Of a stretch of DNA of 64,000 nt, positions 49,374 through 58,616 are shown one piece after another. How positions within the stretch are numbered: position 1 is the first letter of the stretch; the number at the start of each line of letters is the position of its first letter. The stretch lies in assembly GCA_000799755.1 (NCBI GenBank), contig JUHI01000003.1, positions 186,001 to 250,000 on the forward strand. Direction: 5' to 3'. Below the pieces are notes generated by a model. It made no database searches. It was not told the origin of the DNA and saw only the letters and a program-made list of their open reading frames with translations. Both the position numbers and the translations under genes were made by a program. The DNA comes from Martinezella tropici (GTDB lineage Bacteria; Pseudomonadota; Alphaproteobacteria; Rhizobiales; Rhizobiaceae).

Positions 49374-50138
49374 TTGAATATCCTGAATAAGGTTCGCCCC
49401 TGGACGCCGCAGCAGCGCGCGTTGATTATCCCGTTTCCGGCAGAGCCGGACCTGATCGAACGCCGATCGAGGGCTGCAAACAGCAACGGCTCGATTGTCG
49501 CCTTTTTTACCAAGGACAGCATCTATGAGCATGAGAAGGATCGCATGGTTCTCTCTGCCGAACGCATCGGATTGAGCGTTCAGGCGACCGCGATGCCGAG
49601 TGCCGGCAGTTGGGTGCAGAATGCCGGGCTGAAGCCCGTCTTCCTGCTCAAGGAAAGAACAAGGCTTCGCGGGCCGCTGCTCTACGTCGATGTCGACGCC
49701 GTCTTTCATCGCGATCCCTGGCCGGCGCTGGGCGGATTCGATTGCGATATCGCCGCCTACTACGATGCCGATGATCGGCTGTTCAGCGGAACGATCCTGA
49801 TTAATGACACGCCAGGCGCCGCGCGTCTGCTCGAACGTTGGCAGCAAGGATGCCGCGACAATCCTGAGATGTGGGATCAGATCGTTCTCGAAGAGATCAT
49901 CATCGAAGACGCCAAAAGCGGCCACCCATCGTTCCGTATCGGCAAACTGCCAGTCTCCTTCTGCTGGGTTTTCGACCGCGTCGAGAACGAGGACGTCAAG
50001 CAGGTGTTCATCGAGCATCTCCAGGCGAGCCGCGAGGCGACCAGGCGCAAGCGCTGGTTCGGCCGCATCGGCAAGCGCCTCTCGCGCCGGCGCGACCGGG
50101 TCGAGGAAATAGAACGCATCTTGAACGATCACAGCTGA
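49374..50138 (+). CDS. Glycosyltransferase-like protein with DxD motif
   Basis: A protein of about 254 residues. LLYVDVDAVFHRDPW contains a DxD metal-binding motif typical of nucleotide-sugar transferases with a GT-A fold. SGTILINDTPGAARLLERW and MWDQIVLEEI resemble the nucleotide-diphospho-sugar transferase family. The C-terminus is very arginine-rich. A TTG at 49374 with AAGGTG before it fits best; upstream codons look non-coding, but an ATG 51 codons earlier is in frame. Acceptor and sugar unknown. Confidence 0.65.
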   Translation: MNILNKVRPWTPQQRALIIPFPAEPDLIERRSRAANSNGSIVAFFTKDSIYEHEKDRMVLSAERIGLSVQATAMPSAGSWVQNAGLKPVFLLKERTRLRGPLLYVDVDAVFHRDPWPALGGFDCDIAAYYDADDRLFSGTILINDTPGAARLLERWQQGCRDNPEMWDQIVLEEIIIEDAKSGHPSFRIGKLPVSFCWVFDRVENEDVKQVFIEHLQASREATRRKRWFGRIGKRLSRRRDRVEEIERILNDHS

Positions 50139-50180
50139 GACAAGCACCAGACAGAGCGCGCTGCCGAGATCGAACTCCAG

Positions 50181-51110
50181 TCACAGCATGTCGCCGAGCG
50201 TCCAGTGGTTGTTCCACCTGGCATCGATCTCGTCCTCGACATTCTGATAGCGAATGTCGGTGGATAGGCGCAAGCGTTGCTGCCTGTCCTGGTTGGTGGT
50301 CGACGCGTGGATCATGAAGGGCGAATGGAGCATGACGTCGCCGGCTTCATAGTCGGCGACCAGCCAGCGCGTATCGAAGCGTTCCGCCATATCGGGCAGA
50401 TCCTTCGAAACCCAGCCGCCCTCGGTCATGTTGCGATTGAAAGCGCTGACACGCTCCTCGGGGCTGAGATCGGCATTCTTCTCGGCAAACTCTCGCTCCA
50501 TTTGCCGGCCGATCGCATGCGATCCCTCCAGATAGGTGAGCCCGCCCATTTCGACGGGAATATCGCCGATCGGTATCCAAGCCGTTACGATCCGGCTGGT
50601 GCCGCCGCGAAGATAGACCAGATCGTAATGAGCCGGTGTCGCCGTCGTCGTTCCCGGGCGGATATGGCGCATGATCTTGCGCTTGTGCAGATAGGAAATG
50701 CCCGACAGGAATTCGTCCATGAAGCGAGACATGCGCGGCTGCGCGCAAAAGCCCTCGTAAGCGACCGATCGCACGAGCGACATCAAGCATCGATCAACTT
50801 GCCTGCCTTCGGGCACGGAGACCGATGATATCCCGTCCCTTGGGTCCGTTCCCTTCTTGATCAGCCCTGTTGCTGCCATGTGGCCGAAGACCCAACCCCT
50901 GAAATCGATGACGTCATTGCGCGGCAGGAACCCCTTGAGCCAGACATAGCCATTCTCCTCGTAGAGATGGCGGATCGCCTCGACACCAACTCCCGGATCG
51001 GTCGGGGTCAGAAAGCCGAGCCGGTTGGCCGCGCTCGAAAGAACCTTTCCATTGGCGACAAGGTTGAGCGCGCGCTCGCCGCTGGGCATTGCCTGCATGG
51101 GAATCGACAT
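50181..51110 (-). CDS. Phytanoyl-CoA dioxygenase (PhyH) family protein
   Basis: A 309-residue Fe(II)/2-oxoglutarate-dependent oxygenase. The iron facial triad can be read as H161-x-D163 in AHYDLVY and H268 in MIHAST, with a 2-oxoglutarate-binding arginine near R281. It hydroxylates an unknown substrate. It is divergent from an AraC regulator, 97 bp away, a common pairing for inducible catabolic enzymes. Full length for the family. Confidence 0.88.
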   Translation of the reverse strand: MSIPMQAMPSGERALNLVANGKVLSSAANRLGFLTPTDPGVGVEAIRHLYEENGYVWLKGFLPRNDVIDFRGWVFGHMAATGLIKKGTDPRDGISSVSVPEGRQVDRCLMSLVRSVAYEGFCAQPRMSRFMDEFLSGISYLHKRKIMRHIRPGTTTATPAHYDLVYLRGGTSRIVTAWIPIGDIPVEMGGLTYLEGSHAIGRQMEREFAEKNADLSPEERVSAFNRNMTEGGWVSKDLPDMAERFDTRWLVADYEAGDVMLHSPFMIHASTTNQDRQQRLRLSTDIRYQNVEDEIDARWNNHWTLGDML

Positions 51111-51207
51111 TTCACTCGCCTATAGTTTGATTTGATTGCCCATTGAATCTAACAGGAGGTGATGTTTCACTACATGGACGAAAACCATACTGGACTTTTC
51201 GCTCACC

Positions 51208-52032
51208 ATGAAACCAACAGATGCCATCTACAGGTCACCGCTCGCCGCCGCCGGAGGACTGGCCGTCACCGGCAGCGGCAGGCAGCATTCCATGCATGCT
51301 GTCAAGACGCGGAAATTGCCTGGCTATGCGGTAGTTCTCGTCGAAAGCGGCCAGGGCTTCCTTGAAACAGATGCCGCCGGTCGCAGAAGCGTGAAGGGGC
51401 CGGCGCTTTTCTGGCTCTTCCCGAACCGCCCGCACTCATACGGCCCCGACAGCGAAGGCTGGAGCGAGCGATGGGCGCTGTTCGAAGGCTCGCTCTTGCG
51501 AGACTTCCTGCGTCTGCGCCTCATCAGCGAACAGACCCCCCTCGTCATCCTCCGTAATCCCGACAGCGTGCAGCGCCTCTTCAACAATATCCACGGCGAC
51601 CTCATCGAGGATAGTAACCTGTCGAGAGCTTCCGCCGCCGCGGCTCTTCATCAGATCGTCATTCTCGCGGCGCGACAAGCAAGCCAAGCGGCCCCCTCCG
51701 CTCAAGGCGGAACGGATATCGCCGAAATCATCGAGGCTCTTCGTCAAAGAGCGATGCAATCCTTGGATATCGCGACCTTTGCCGCCGAATACGGGATGTC
51801 GCCCGCGACGCTGCGCCGAAAGATCGTAGCGGAAGTCGGGCTGCCGCCGAAGGGTTTTCAGCTTCGCGTACGGATGGACCATGCCAAGGAACTGCTGACG
51901 ATGACGGATGACAAGATCGAAATCATCGCCTCGCGCGTCGGATTCGACGATCCGTTTTATTTCTCCCGACTGTTTCACGAGCGGGAAAACTGCACGCCAC
52001 GCGAATTCCGCGCACGCTACCGAAGACGCTGA
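51208..52032 (+). CDS. AraC-family regulator next to the PhyH gene
   Basis: A 274-residue protein with an N-terminal cupin-like sensor (LFWLFPNRPHSYGPDSEGW) and two C-terminal HTH motifs (DIATFAAEYGMSPATLRRKI, and SRVGFDDPFYFSRLFHERENC in part). It probably activates the divergent dioxygenase gene. The ATG at 51208 has no good ribosome-binding site, while a perfect AGGAGGTG at 51154-51161 leads into a different frame; see findings. Confidence 0.88.
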   Translation: MKPTDAIYRSPLAAAGGLAVTGSGRQHSMHAVKTRKLPGYAVVLVESGQGFLETDAAGRRSVKGPALFWLFPNRPHSYGPDSEGWSERWALFEGSLLRDFLRLRLISEQTPLVILRNPDSVQRLFNNIHGDLIEDSNLSRASAAAALHQIVILAARQASQAAPSAQGGTDIAEIIEALRQRAMQSLDIATFAAEYGMSPATLRRKIVAEVGLPPKGFQLRVRMDHAKELLTMTDDKIEIIASRVGFDDPFYFSRLFHERENCTPREFRARYRRR

Positions 52033-52074
52033 CCGGCCGAGACATATCGAGCATGTGATTGCGACCGGCCTTTG

Positions 52075-52968
52075 TTACGCGGCGTCGCCACCCGAAGGCT
52101 CCCGCTCCAAATTCCGGCGCCGCCAGGCCGCTGGCGCTTCACCCACCCGCTTGCGGAAAAAGCGTGAGAAATAGGCAGGATCCTCAAAACCCACCTCACG
52201 GCCGATATCCTCGACCGAGCGGATGGTAAACATCAGCAGCCGCTTGGCTTCCAGCAGCCGCCGGTCCAGCAGCATTTCCTTGACGCTATGGCCGAACACC
52301 TCGCGCGCTGCTTTATCGAGCAGATGCGGCGTCGTGGCAAGCAGGTCGACATAGTTGCCGACAGGCCAATCGCTCTTGTAATGCCTGTCGACCGCGCTGC
52401 GCAGCGCCAGCGCAAGGGAGACAGTCGGCGAGGCCGACGGCAGCGCTGCACTGCCGCCGAGCCGGTGCATCAGCGACAGCACGACACCGATCAGTCCGAG
52501 CATGACCTTTTCGCTCTGGCCGCCACGCTCGCGATACTCCGCGCTCACCATATGCAGCAACGCGTCGACCTTCTGCCAGGAGGGGTCTTCCGGACGGTCA
52601 GTCAGAAAAGTCGGGACATCAAGGCTCAGATCCACCTGAGGCGCCAGCGCCTTCAGCGTATCGTCCGATACCGAGACAACAATGGCATCGGACTGATCGT
52701 CGACCTCGAATCCATGAATGATGTTGCTCGGCACGAAGCTGATCGTCGGAGCGGAAAAATTCCAAGTCCGATCCTCTATCCGATAGCGACCGCCACCCTT
52801 GTACCAATAGGTGATCTGCCCCATCAACGGATGTTTATGCGACGCGACATGCCCGAAATGCAATGTTTTGCGGTCCATGACCGTTTCCACATGCAGAAAT
52901 CCGACATCGAGCGCTCGGCTCGGTACGCCATAGACAAAGAAATTCGGGATCTCGTTCTTCTGCGACAT
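52075..52968 (-). CDS. AraC-family regulator of the hpaBC genes
   Basis: A 297-residue regulator with an N-terminal cupin sensor (GHVASHKHPLMGQITYWYKGGG) and a C-terminal AraC HTH (SVEDIGREVGFEDPAYFSRFF, shown in part). Architecture and length match HpaA/PobR-type activators of aromatic catabolism. It is divergent from hpaB with a 95-bp shared promoter region and is the likely activator of hpaBC in response to a phenolic effector. The start at MSQKNEIP excludes an arginine-rich upstream extension. Confidence 0.88.
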   Translation of the reverse strand: MSQKNEIPNFFVYGVPSRALDVGFLHVETVMDRKTLHFGHVASHKHPLMGQITYWYKGGGRYRIEDRTWNFSAPTISFVPSNIIHGFEVDDQSDAIVVSVSDDTLKALAPQVDLSLDVPTFLTDRPEDPSWQKVDALLHMVSAEYRERGGQSEKVMLGLIGVVLSLMHRLGGSAALPSASPTVSLALALRSAVDRHYKSDWPVGNYVDLLATTPHLLDKAAREVFGHSVKEMLLDRRLLEAKRLLMFTIRSVEDIGREVGFEDPAYFSRFFRKRVGEAPAAWRRRNLEREPSGGDAA

Positions 52969-53063
52969 GCCCGAAAAAGTACCAGCGAATTGCCCCCTTT
53001 GTCCATGGCCGCGACAACGTGGCGGACGTAGCATTCATCATGGTCTCAAGGGAGGAATACGAG

Positions 53064-54626
53064 ATGCGAGCCGAAGATCACCGTAGCGACAAGACCCGTC
53101 CGTTCACCGGCGCCGAATATCTGGAGAGCCTGCGCGACGGCCGCGAGGTCTACATCAACGGCGAGCGCATCGCCGATGTGACGGCGCATCCCGCGATGCG
53201 CAATTCCGCCCGCTCGCTGGCGCGGATGTATGACGCGCTGCATAACGAGAAGACCAAGGAGCGCCTGACCTCTCCGACCGACACCGGATCGGGCGGCTAC
53301 ACCCACAAATACTTCCGGGTCGCCAAATCCTCCGCCGAGCTTGTGGCACAGCAGGGCGCTATCGCCGATTGGGCGCGCATGTCCTATGGCTGGATGGGCC
53401 GCACCGCCGACTACAAGGCGGCCCTCATGAACACACTCGGCGCCAATGCCGAATGGTACGGCCCGTTCAAGGAGAACGCGCTTTCCTGGCACAAACGCGC
53501 GCAGGAATCCGTGCTCTTCATGAACCACGCAATCGTCAATCCGCCGATCGACCGTCACAAGCCGGCCGATACCGTCAAGGACGTGTTCGTTCACATCACC
53601 AAGGAAACAGATGCCGGCATCTATGTCTCCGGCGCCAAAGTGGTGGCAACGTCTTCGGCCCTCACTCACTATAATTTCCTTGCGCAGAGCTCGGCGACGG
53701 TTACCGAAGACCCGTCGCTGTCTGTTATGTTCATCGTTCCGATGAACGCGCCGGGGATCAAGATGTTCTGCCGCGTTTCTTATGAGCAGACGGCGAATAC
53801 GGTAGGCCATCCCTTCGACTATCCGCTATCGTCGCGCTTCGACGAAAACGACGCGATCCTGGTGCTCGACAATGTCTTTGTGCCTTGGGAGGATGTACTG
53901 GTGCTGCGTGACGCAGCCAAGATCCTCTCCTTCCATCCGGCCTCTGGCTTCATGCACGGCTATTGCTTCCAGGGCTGCACGCGTTTTGCCGTCAAGCTCG
54001 ACTTCATCGCCGGGCTGCTCGCCAAGGCATTGCGCGCGACCGGTGGCGATGCCTTCCGCGGCAATCAGGCAGCGCTCGGGGAAATCATCGCGCTTCGCCA
54101 CATGTTCTGGTCCTTCTCCAATGCCATGGCCTACAACCCGCAGCCCTGGGCCAATGGCGCTGTATTGCCGAACATGGAAGCGGCGCTCTCTTACCGCACC
54201 TTCATGTCGGAGGCCTATCCGCGTGTCATCGAAACGGTGCGCAGGGTCATCGCTTCGGGCCTGATCTACCTGCCCTCTTCGGCCAAGGATTTCGGCAATC
54301 CGGAGATCGACCGCTATCTCGCCCAATATGTGCGCGGGTCTAACGACATGGGTCATATCGAGCGCATCAAGATCATGAAGCTGCTCTGGGATGCCACGGG
54401 TACCGAATTCGGCGGGCGCCACGCTCTTTATGAGCTCAACTACGCCGGCGCGCCGGAAGAGGTTCGTCTGCAGGTGCTGAAAGGCGCCGAGCGCGGCGGC
54501 CGGCTGAAGGAGATGGAAGCGTTGGTCGATCAGTGCATGAGCGACTACGACGAGAACGGCTGGACCGGAGACACCTGGCTTCCGCCGCTAGGCGATACCT
54601 CCCCCGTTCGCAATGCCGCCGAATGA
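53064..54626 (+). CDS. hpaB: 4-Hydroxyphenylacetate 3-monooxygenase, oxygenase component
   Basis: A 520-residue FADH2-dependent phenol ortho-hydroxylase, equal in length to E. coli HpaB. Features include FTGAEYLESLRDGREVYING, HYNFLAQSSATVTEDPSLSV, DNVFVPWEDVLVLRD and GSNDMGHIERIKIMKLLWD. It hydroxylates 4-hydroxyphenylacetate or related phenols with reduced flavin from HpaC. GGGAGG lies 8 bases before the chosen ATG; a 15-codon upstream extension is rejected. No ring-cleavage genes follow, so the product must be processed elsewhere. Confidence 0.93.
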   Translation: MRAEDHRSDKTRPFTGAEYLESLRDGREVYINGERIADVTAHPAMRNSARSLARMYDALHNEKTKERLTSPTDTGSGGYTHKYFRVAKSSAELVAQQGAIADWARMSYGWMGRTADYKAALMNTLGANAEWYGPFKENALSWHKRAQESVLFMNHAIVNPPIDRHKPADTVKDVFVHITKETDAGIYVSGAKVVATSSALTHYNFLAQSSATVTEDPSLSVMFIVPMNAPGIKMFCRVSYEQTANTVGHPFDYPLSSRFDENDAILVLDNVFVPWEDVLVLRDAAKILSFHPASGFMHGYCFQGCTRFAVKLDFIAGLLAKALRATGGDAFRGNQAALGEIIALRHMFWSFSNAMAYNPQPWANGAVLPNMEAALSYRTFMSEAYPRVIETVRRVIASGLIYLPSSAKDFGNPEIDRYLAQYVRGSNDMGHIERIKIMKLLWDATGTEFGGRHALYELNYAGAPEEVRLQVLKGAERGGRLKEMEALVDQCMSDYDENGWTGDTWLPPLGDTSPVRNAAE

Positions 54627-54636
54627 GGCCATTGCC

Positions 54637-55149
54637 ATGGAGGAGCAACTCTCAAAAACCGAATTCCGCAATGCCATGGCCAGGGTCTGCGCACCGGTCA
54701 ACGTCATTACCACCAATGGCCCTGCCGGCCGCGGCGGCTTCACCGCGACGGCCATGTGCAGCGTCACCGACGAGCCGCCGACGCTGCTGGTCTGCATGAA
54801 CAGCCGCTCGGCGCAAACAAGCCTCTTCCTCGATAACCGTCGCTTCTGCGTCAATGTCCTGACGCAGGAGCACAAGGAACTGGCCGGCTATTTCGCCGGT
54901 CAGCGCGCCGACATGGAGGAGCGCTACGCCGCGGCGGAATGGGTCAACTTCCGCTCCGGCAGCCAGGCGCTCTCCGATGCCATCGTCTCCTTCGACTGCC
55001 GGCTGACGGAAGCGCGCCTCGTCGGCACGCACCATATCTTCATCGGCGAGGTGATGGATATACGCAGTCGCAAGGACGGACACGCACTGCTCTATTTCGA
55101 CCGCAACTACGTGCATGTGCCGACCCAGGCAGGCAGCTTCGGCGGCTGA
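54637..55149 (+). CDS. hpaC: 4-Hydroxyphenylacetate 3-monooxygenase, flavin reductase component
   Basis: A 170-residue NAD(P)H:flavin oxidoreductase of the HpaC/flavin-reductase-like fold. Visible motifs are FRNAMARVCAPVNVITTNG, TATAMCSVTDEPPTLLVC and GTHHIFIGEVMDI. It supplies FADH2 to HpaB. The ATG at 54637 gives the same length as E. coli HpaC and has GAGG 8 bases upstream; an earlier in-frame ATG at 54613 overlaps hpaB. A strong terminator follows. Confidence 0.92.
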   Translation: MEEQLSKTEFRNAMARVCAPVNVITTNGPAGRGGFTATAMCSVTDEPPTLLVCMNSRSAQTSLFLDNRRFCVNVLTQEHKELAGYFAGQRADMEERYAAAEWVNFRSGSQALSDAIVSFDCRLTEARLVGTHHIFIGEVMDIRSRKDGHALLYFDRNYVHVPTQAGSFGG

Positions 55150-55182
55150 ACAGCAAAGCATCGAAGATGTTTCAAAGGAATG

Positions 55183-55220
55183 GGGGATGCGATCGCCAAT
55201 CGCATCCCCTTTAAGATTTT
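55183..55220 (+). terminator. Rho-independent terminator of hpaBC
   Basis: GGGGATGCGAT and ATCGCATCCCC form a perfect 11-bp stem with loop CGCCA, followed by TTTAAGATTTT, 33 bp after the hpaC stop. Confidence 0.85.
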
Positions 55221-55239
55221 GCCAAATACTCGTGTTTCG

Positions 55240-55941
55240 TCAGGCAGCGGCATCGCCGAGATAGAGGCGATGGAGCTGCGCGGGATCATCTGCGAGCGCA
55301 GTGCAATCGCCATCATAGACGATCGCGCCTCTGCGCAGCACATAGGCACGATCGCCGATCGCAAGCGCCAGAGCCGCAAACTGCTCGACCAGAATGACCG
55401 CCATGCCAGCGTCTGCCAATTGCCTCACCGCCCGCATCAGGCGGCTGACGATGACGGGCGCCAGACCCGACGACATTTCGTCGATCATAATCACCTTCGG
55501 CCGTGTCAGCAGCGAACGGGCGATGACGACCATCTGCTGCTCGCCGCCGGAGAGCATGCCTGCCTTGATATTGCGGCGCTGCAGCAGCTCGGGAAACAGA
55601 TCGTAGGCCTCCTGGAGATCCGCCGCCGGATTGAGCGCCACCTTGAGATTTTCCTCGGTCGTCATTTCAGGAAAGACGGTACGGCCCTGCTCGACATGGC
55701 TGATACCGGCGCGGGCGCGCAGGCCCGCCCGCAGCTTCAAAAGCTCCGCGCCATCCAGTGAGACCGAGCCGGCCGCAGCTGAAATGATCCCCGAGAGGCT
55801 TTCGAGCAGCGTCGTCTTGCCCGCTCCGTTCGAACCGAGTAGCACGCTGATCTCACCGCTCGATACGCTAAGATCCACGCCACGAACGACTGGAATCCCG
55901 GATCGATTGACGACGAGGCCATTGATGGAAAGCGCAGTCAT
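55240..55941 (-). CDS. Branched-chain amino acid-type ABC transporter ATPase (LivF type)
   Basis: A 233-residue ATPase with Walker A LLGSNGAGKTTLLES, signature LSGGEQQMVVIARS and Walker B VIMIDEMSSGLAP. It is the last gene of the operon and overlaps the LivM-LivG fusion by ATGA. It pairs with the fused LivG domain to power the LivH/LivM permease. The cargo need not be an amino acid; this transporter class also imports amides, ureas and aromatic acids. Confidence 0.93.
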   Translation of the reverse strand: MTALSINGLVVNRSGIPVVRGVDLSVSSGEISVLLGSNGAGKTTLLESLSGIISAAAGSVSLDGAELLKLRAGLRARAGISHVEQGRTVFPEMTTEENLKVALNPAADLQEAYDLFPELLQRRNIKAGMLSGGEQQMVVIARSLLTRPKVIMIDEMSSGLAPVIVSRLMRAVRQLADAGMAVILVEQFAALALAIGDRAYVLRRGAIVYDGDCTALADDPAQLHRLYLGDAAA

Positions 55942-57653
55942 TCGGCCGCCTCCTCGAGTTCGATGCCCATATAGGCTTTCTGGACGATCGGCATGGCGAG
56001 AACGCTCTGCGGCGCGCCATTGGCGATCACGCGTCCGAAATCGAACACGGTGATCGCTGAGCAGGCCCGCCTTACGAGATCCATGTCATGCTCGATCAGA
56101 AGCACCGCGCTGCCGAAAGTCTCCGGGATTGCGGCGATGCGCTCGCCGAGCTTCACGGCATCGGCATAGGACTGGCCGGCGGCTGGCTCGTCGAGAAGGA
56201 TGACTGGGGCGCGGGAAGCAACGACGCCGGCGACATCGAGCAGCCGGCGCGTACCTGCGTCGATTGAGGCGATCGGCGTGTGGGCAGGCGGGCAATCGAA
56301 CCATTGCAGGATGGCGGAGAGTTCGTCGTCGCTGATCGCGCCGGCAGCGAGCCGCACATAGTTTCCGACACTCAGTTCCGGCGCGATGCGCGTGGTCTGC
56401 CAGGTACGGCGAATGCCAAGCCGAGCGCGATTGGTTGCCGAGAACCCCTCCAGTGCCTTTCCATTCAGCTTGATCGAACCGTCATACCGAGCGAGAAATC
56501 CAGCAATCGCATCGACCATGGTCGACTTGCCGGCGCCATTCGGCCCGACGAGGCCGACGACGGTACGGGCAGGCACCTGCAGATTGACCTTGTCGAGGGC
56601 AACGACAGCACCGTAGCGGACCGTCAGATTACCGATCTCCAACGCCAGTCCCTGTTCATGGATAGCAGCAGCCGGAAGGCGGCCCGGCTGGCTATGGGTA
56701 GCGGTCGCGCGGCGCTTGGGCAGCAATTTGCGCCCAAGCCGCGCCCAGGTCTCGCTGATCGTCTCGCCGGAAGAAAGGGCATGCACGGCACCGATGGCGA
56801 AGAAGACGTTGCCGACATCCTGCGGCAGGTTGAGTCGGCGCAGAAGTTCCGGAAACAGCGTGATCAATATGCCGCCGATGACGGCTCCAAGGGTGAAATG
56901 CGCGCCCACCATCGTCGCCACGGCAAAGAGCGAAAGCGACTGCATCATCGAGAAGTTTTCAGATACCAGCGTCCCGAGATAGCCGGCGAGCAAACCGCCC
57001 GACACACCGGAAATGAACGCACTGATGGCGAAGGCGCTGAGCTTGGCCCGCGGGATCGAAACCCCATGCGCCGCCGCTGCCCGCTCCGAATGCCGAACAG
57101 CGAGCCAGGACGCGCCGAGCCGCGAGCGGCTGACGAACTCGAGCGCCACGGCGATCACGCCGTAGGTGAGAAGCACGAAGATGAAAAAGCCGTAATCGCT
57201 CTCGAAGAGCGCGGGACGGACGACCTGCGTAAACGTCGTCTGCCCCGGAAAGGTGATCGTCGCGAGCACCGTATCGAAGGCCGCGGCGAAGCCGAGGGTG
57301 ACGATCGCAAGGTTGATGCCGCGCAGTCGCAACGCCGGCAGACCGATGGCAATGCCGACAGGTACGGCCGCCAAACCGCCGATGATCATCCAGACGACAA
57401 GACCGCCCGGTGCCTCGATGACATTCAGATATCCCGTGACCCAGCCGCCGACGCCGGCGAAGGACATCTGGCAGAGCGAGATCATGCCGGTGCGTCCGGC
57501 GACGAGTCCGAGGCTCTGCAGCGCAATGCCCGTTATGAAAACCGCCGTCAGGAGGAACACCCAGTACTTCGGCAAAAGCAAAAGAACGAGTGCGCCGACG
57601 GCCACAAGCGATAGGGCCGTCACAATGGCGGCACGGAAACTAGCGTGCTTCAT
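55938..57653 (-). CDS. Fused LivM permease-LivG ATPase
   Basis: A 571-residue single polypeptide. Residues 1 to about 310 are a LivM permease with eight to ten spans (LGLVAGRTGMISLCQMSFAG). After a basic, proline-containing linker (about 312-335), a LivG ATPase begins at ALEIGNLTVRYG, with Walker A GPNGAGKST at 370-378 and Walker B PVILLDEPAAG. The fusion is in frame with no sign of a sequencing join. The start at MKHASF overlaps livH by 14 bp. Such fusions are known in this transporter class. Confidence 0.92.
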   Translation of the reverse strand: MKHASFRAAIVTALSLVAVGALVLLLLPKYWVFLLTAVFITGIALQSLGLVAGRTGMISLCQMSFAGVGGWVTGYLNVIEAPGGLVVWMIIGGLAAVPVGIAIGLPALRLRGINLAIVTLGFAAAFDTVLATITFPGQTTFTQVVRPALFESDYGFFIFVLLTYGVIAVALEFVSRSRLGASWLAVRHSERAAAAHGVSIPRAKLSAFAISAFISGVSGGLLAGYLGTLVSENFSMMQSLSLFAVATMVGAHFTLGAVIGGILITLFPELLRRLNLPQDVGNVFFAIGAVHALSSGETISETWARLGRKLLPKRRATATHSQPGRLPAAAIHEQGLALEIGNLTVRYGAVVALDKVNLQVPARTVVGLVGPNGAGKSTMVDAIAGFLARYDGSIKLNGKALEGFSATNRARLGIRRTWQTTRIAPELSVGNYVRLAAGAISDDELSAILQWFDCPPAHTPIASIDAGTRRLLDVAGVVASRAPVILLDEPAAGQSYADAVKLGERIAAIPETFGSAVLLIEHDMDLVRRACSAITVFDFGRVIANGAPQSVLAMPIVQKAYMGIELEEAAE

Positions 57654-58509
57654 CCCAGCGGGCTCCTCTCTGCGACCATAGAAGGACGGCAAGAATGACG
57701 ATGAAGGGAACGGTGCTGCGGTATTGGCTGACAAAATCGATGGCGCTGACCGCACCTTCTAATATGCCGATCGTCAAGCCGCCGAGAAGTGCCGCGCGGA
57801 AACTGGCGAAGGCGCCGATCAGGGCCGCGGCCAGCGCCGGCACGACGAGCAGGCTCAGCGAGGCGAAATCCGGCGAACGCAACGGCGCGATGATCATCAG
57901 CGCGAAGGAGGTCACAGCTCCGGTCACCGCCCAGACGCCAAGCGCCAGGAGCCGCACCCGAATGCCGATCAGCTCCGCCGCCATCGGCCGCTGCGACAGC
58001 GCCCGTAGTTGCAGGCCGATGCGGGTGCGGGCGAGGAACTGTTCCGTTACGATGGTGAAGACGACCGATAGAAGAAGCGTCGTCACGGCAGCCCACGTCA
58101 CCTCCACACCCGCGAGGCGGAACGCCGAACCAGCGATAATTTCCGGGAAATTATGCGGATGCTGGCCGCCGGTCAGCCGCAGGCCGATCGCGATGATGCC
58201 GACGAGAAGCGCCGCAGTCACCGCCGCCTTCGTCGAGGCATTGGCGTTGGCAAACCATGTCGTCATCACAAGGCCGATCAAGATGCCGGCAACCGCACCG
58301 GCAGCGATGCCCAAGAGGACGGCCGGCAGCAGCGGTATGCCGGCTTCGTGCAGCGCAACCATGATGAAAGTGCCCGTGGCGCCGATCGCGGCGCCGGTGA
58401 AGTTCACCACCGCGACCAGGCGATAGGTGAAGATCGCGCAGACCCCGAGAATGGCATAGGCGCCACCTGCGGAAAGGCCAGCCACAGCGGCTGTAAAGAG
58501 AGCGTTCAT
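57640..58509 (-). CDS. Branched-chain amino acid-type ABC permease (LivH type)
   Basis: A 289-residue permease with about eight hydrophobic spans, starting MNALFTAAVAGLSAGGAYAI, which is the typical LivH opening. GIRVRLLALGVWAVTGAV is the cytoplasmic loop region. It forms the channel with the LivM part of the fusion protein. It follows the binding-protein gene after 107 bp containing a hairpin. Confidence 0.92.
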   Translation of the reverse strand: MNALFTAAVAGLSAGGAYAILGVCAIFTYRLVAVVNFTGAAIGATGTFIMVALHEAGIPLLPAVLLGIAAGAVAGILIGLVMTTWFANANASTKAAVTAALLVGIIAIGLRLTGGQHPHNFPEIIAGSAFRLAGVEVTWAAVTTLLLSVVFTIVTEQFLARTRIGLQLRALSQRPMAAELIGIRVRLLALGVWAVTGAVTSFALMIIAPLRSPDFASLSLLVVPALAAALIGAFASFRAALLGGLTIGILEGAVSAIDFVSQYRSTVPFIVILAVLLWSQRGARWDEAR

Positions 58510-58576
58510 TGCAGAACTCCGGAAGCGGGCAAAACTTGCCTCGCCAGATCAGATCGTCGTCGCGTCGAGCCAACGC

Positions 58577-58605
58577 CCGGCCCTGCCCTTCGAAGGCAGG
58601 ACCGG
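58577..58605 (-). repeat. Intercistronic hairpin between binding-protein and LivH-type genes
   Basis: CCGG-C-CCTGCC and GGCAGG-A-CCGG form an 11-bp stem with one mismatch around CTTCGAA, 12 bp after the binding-protein stop. Its position matches that of the hairpin at 34415-34439 in the other ABC operon. Confidence 0.65.
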
Positions 58606-58616
58606 CACGTGCGTCA

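Noticed and set aside
55938-57653. Frameshift or assembly artefact at the LivM-LivG junction
   Set aside because: The linker is in frame, both domains are complete and overlaps with neighbours are normal, so a natural fusion is the simpler reading.
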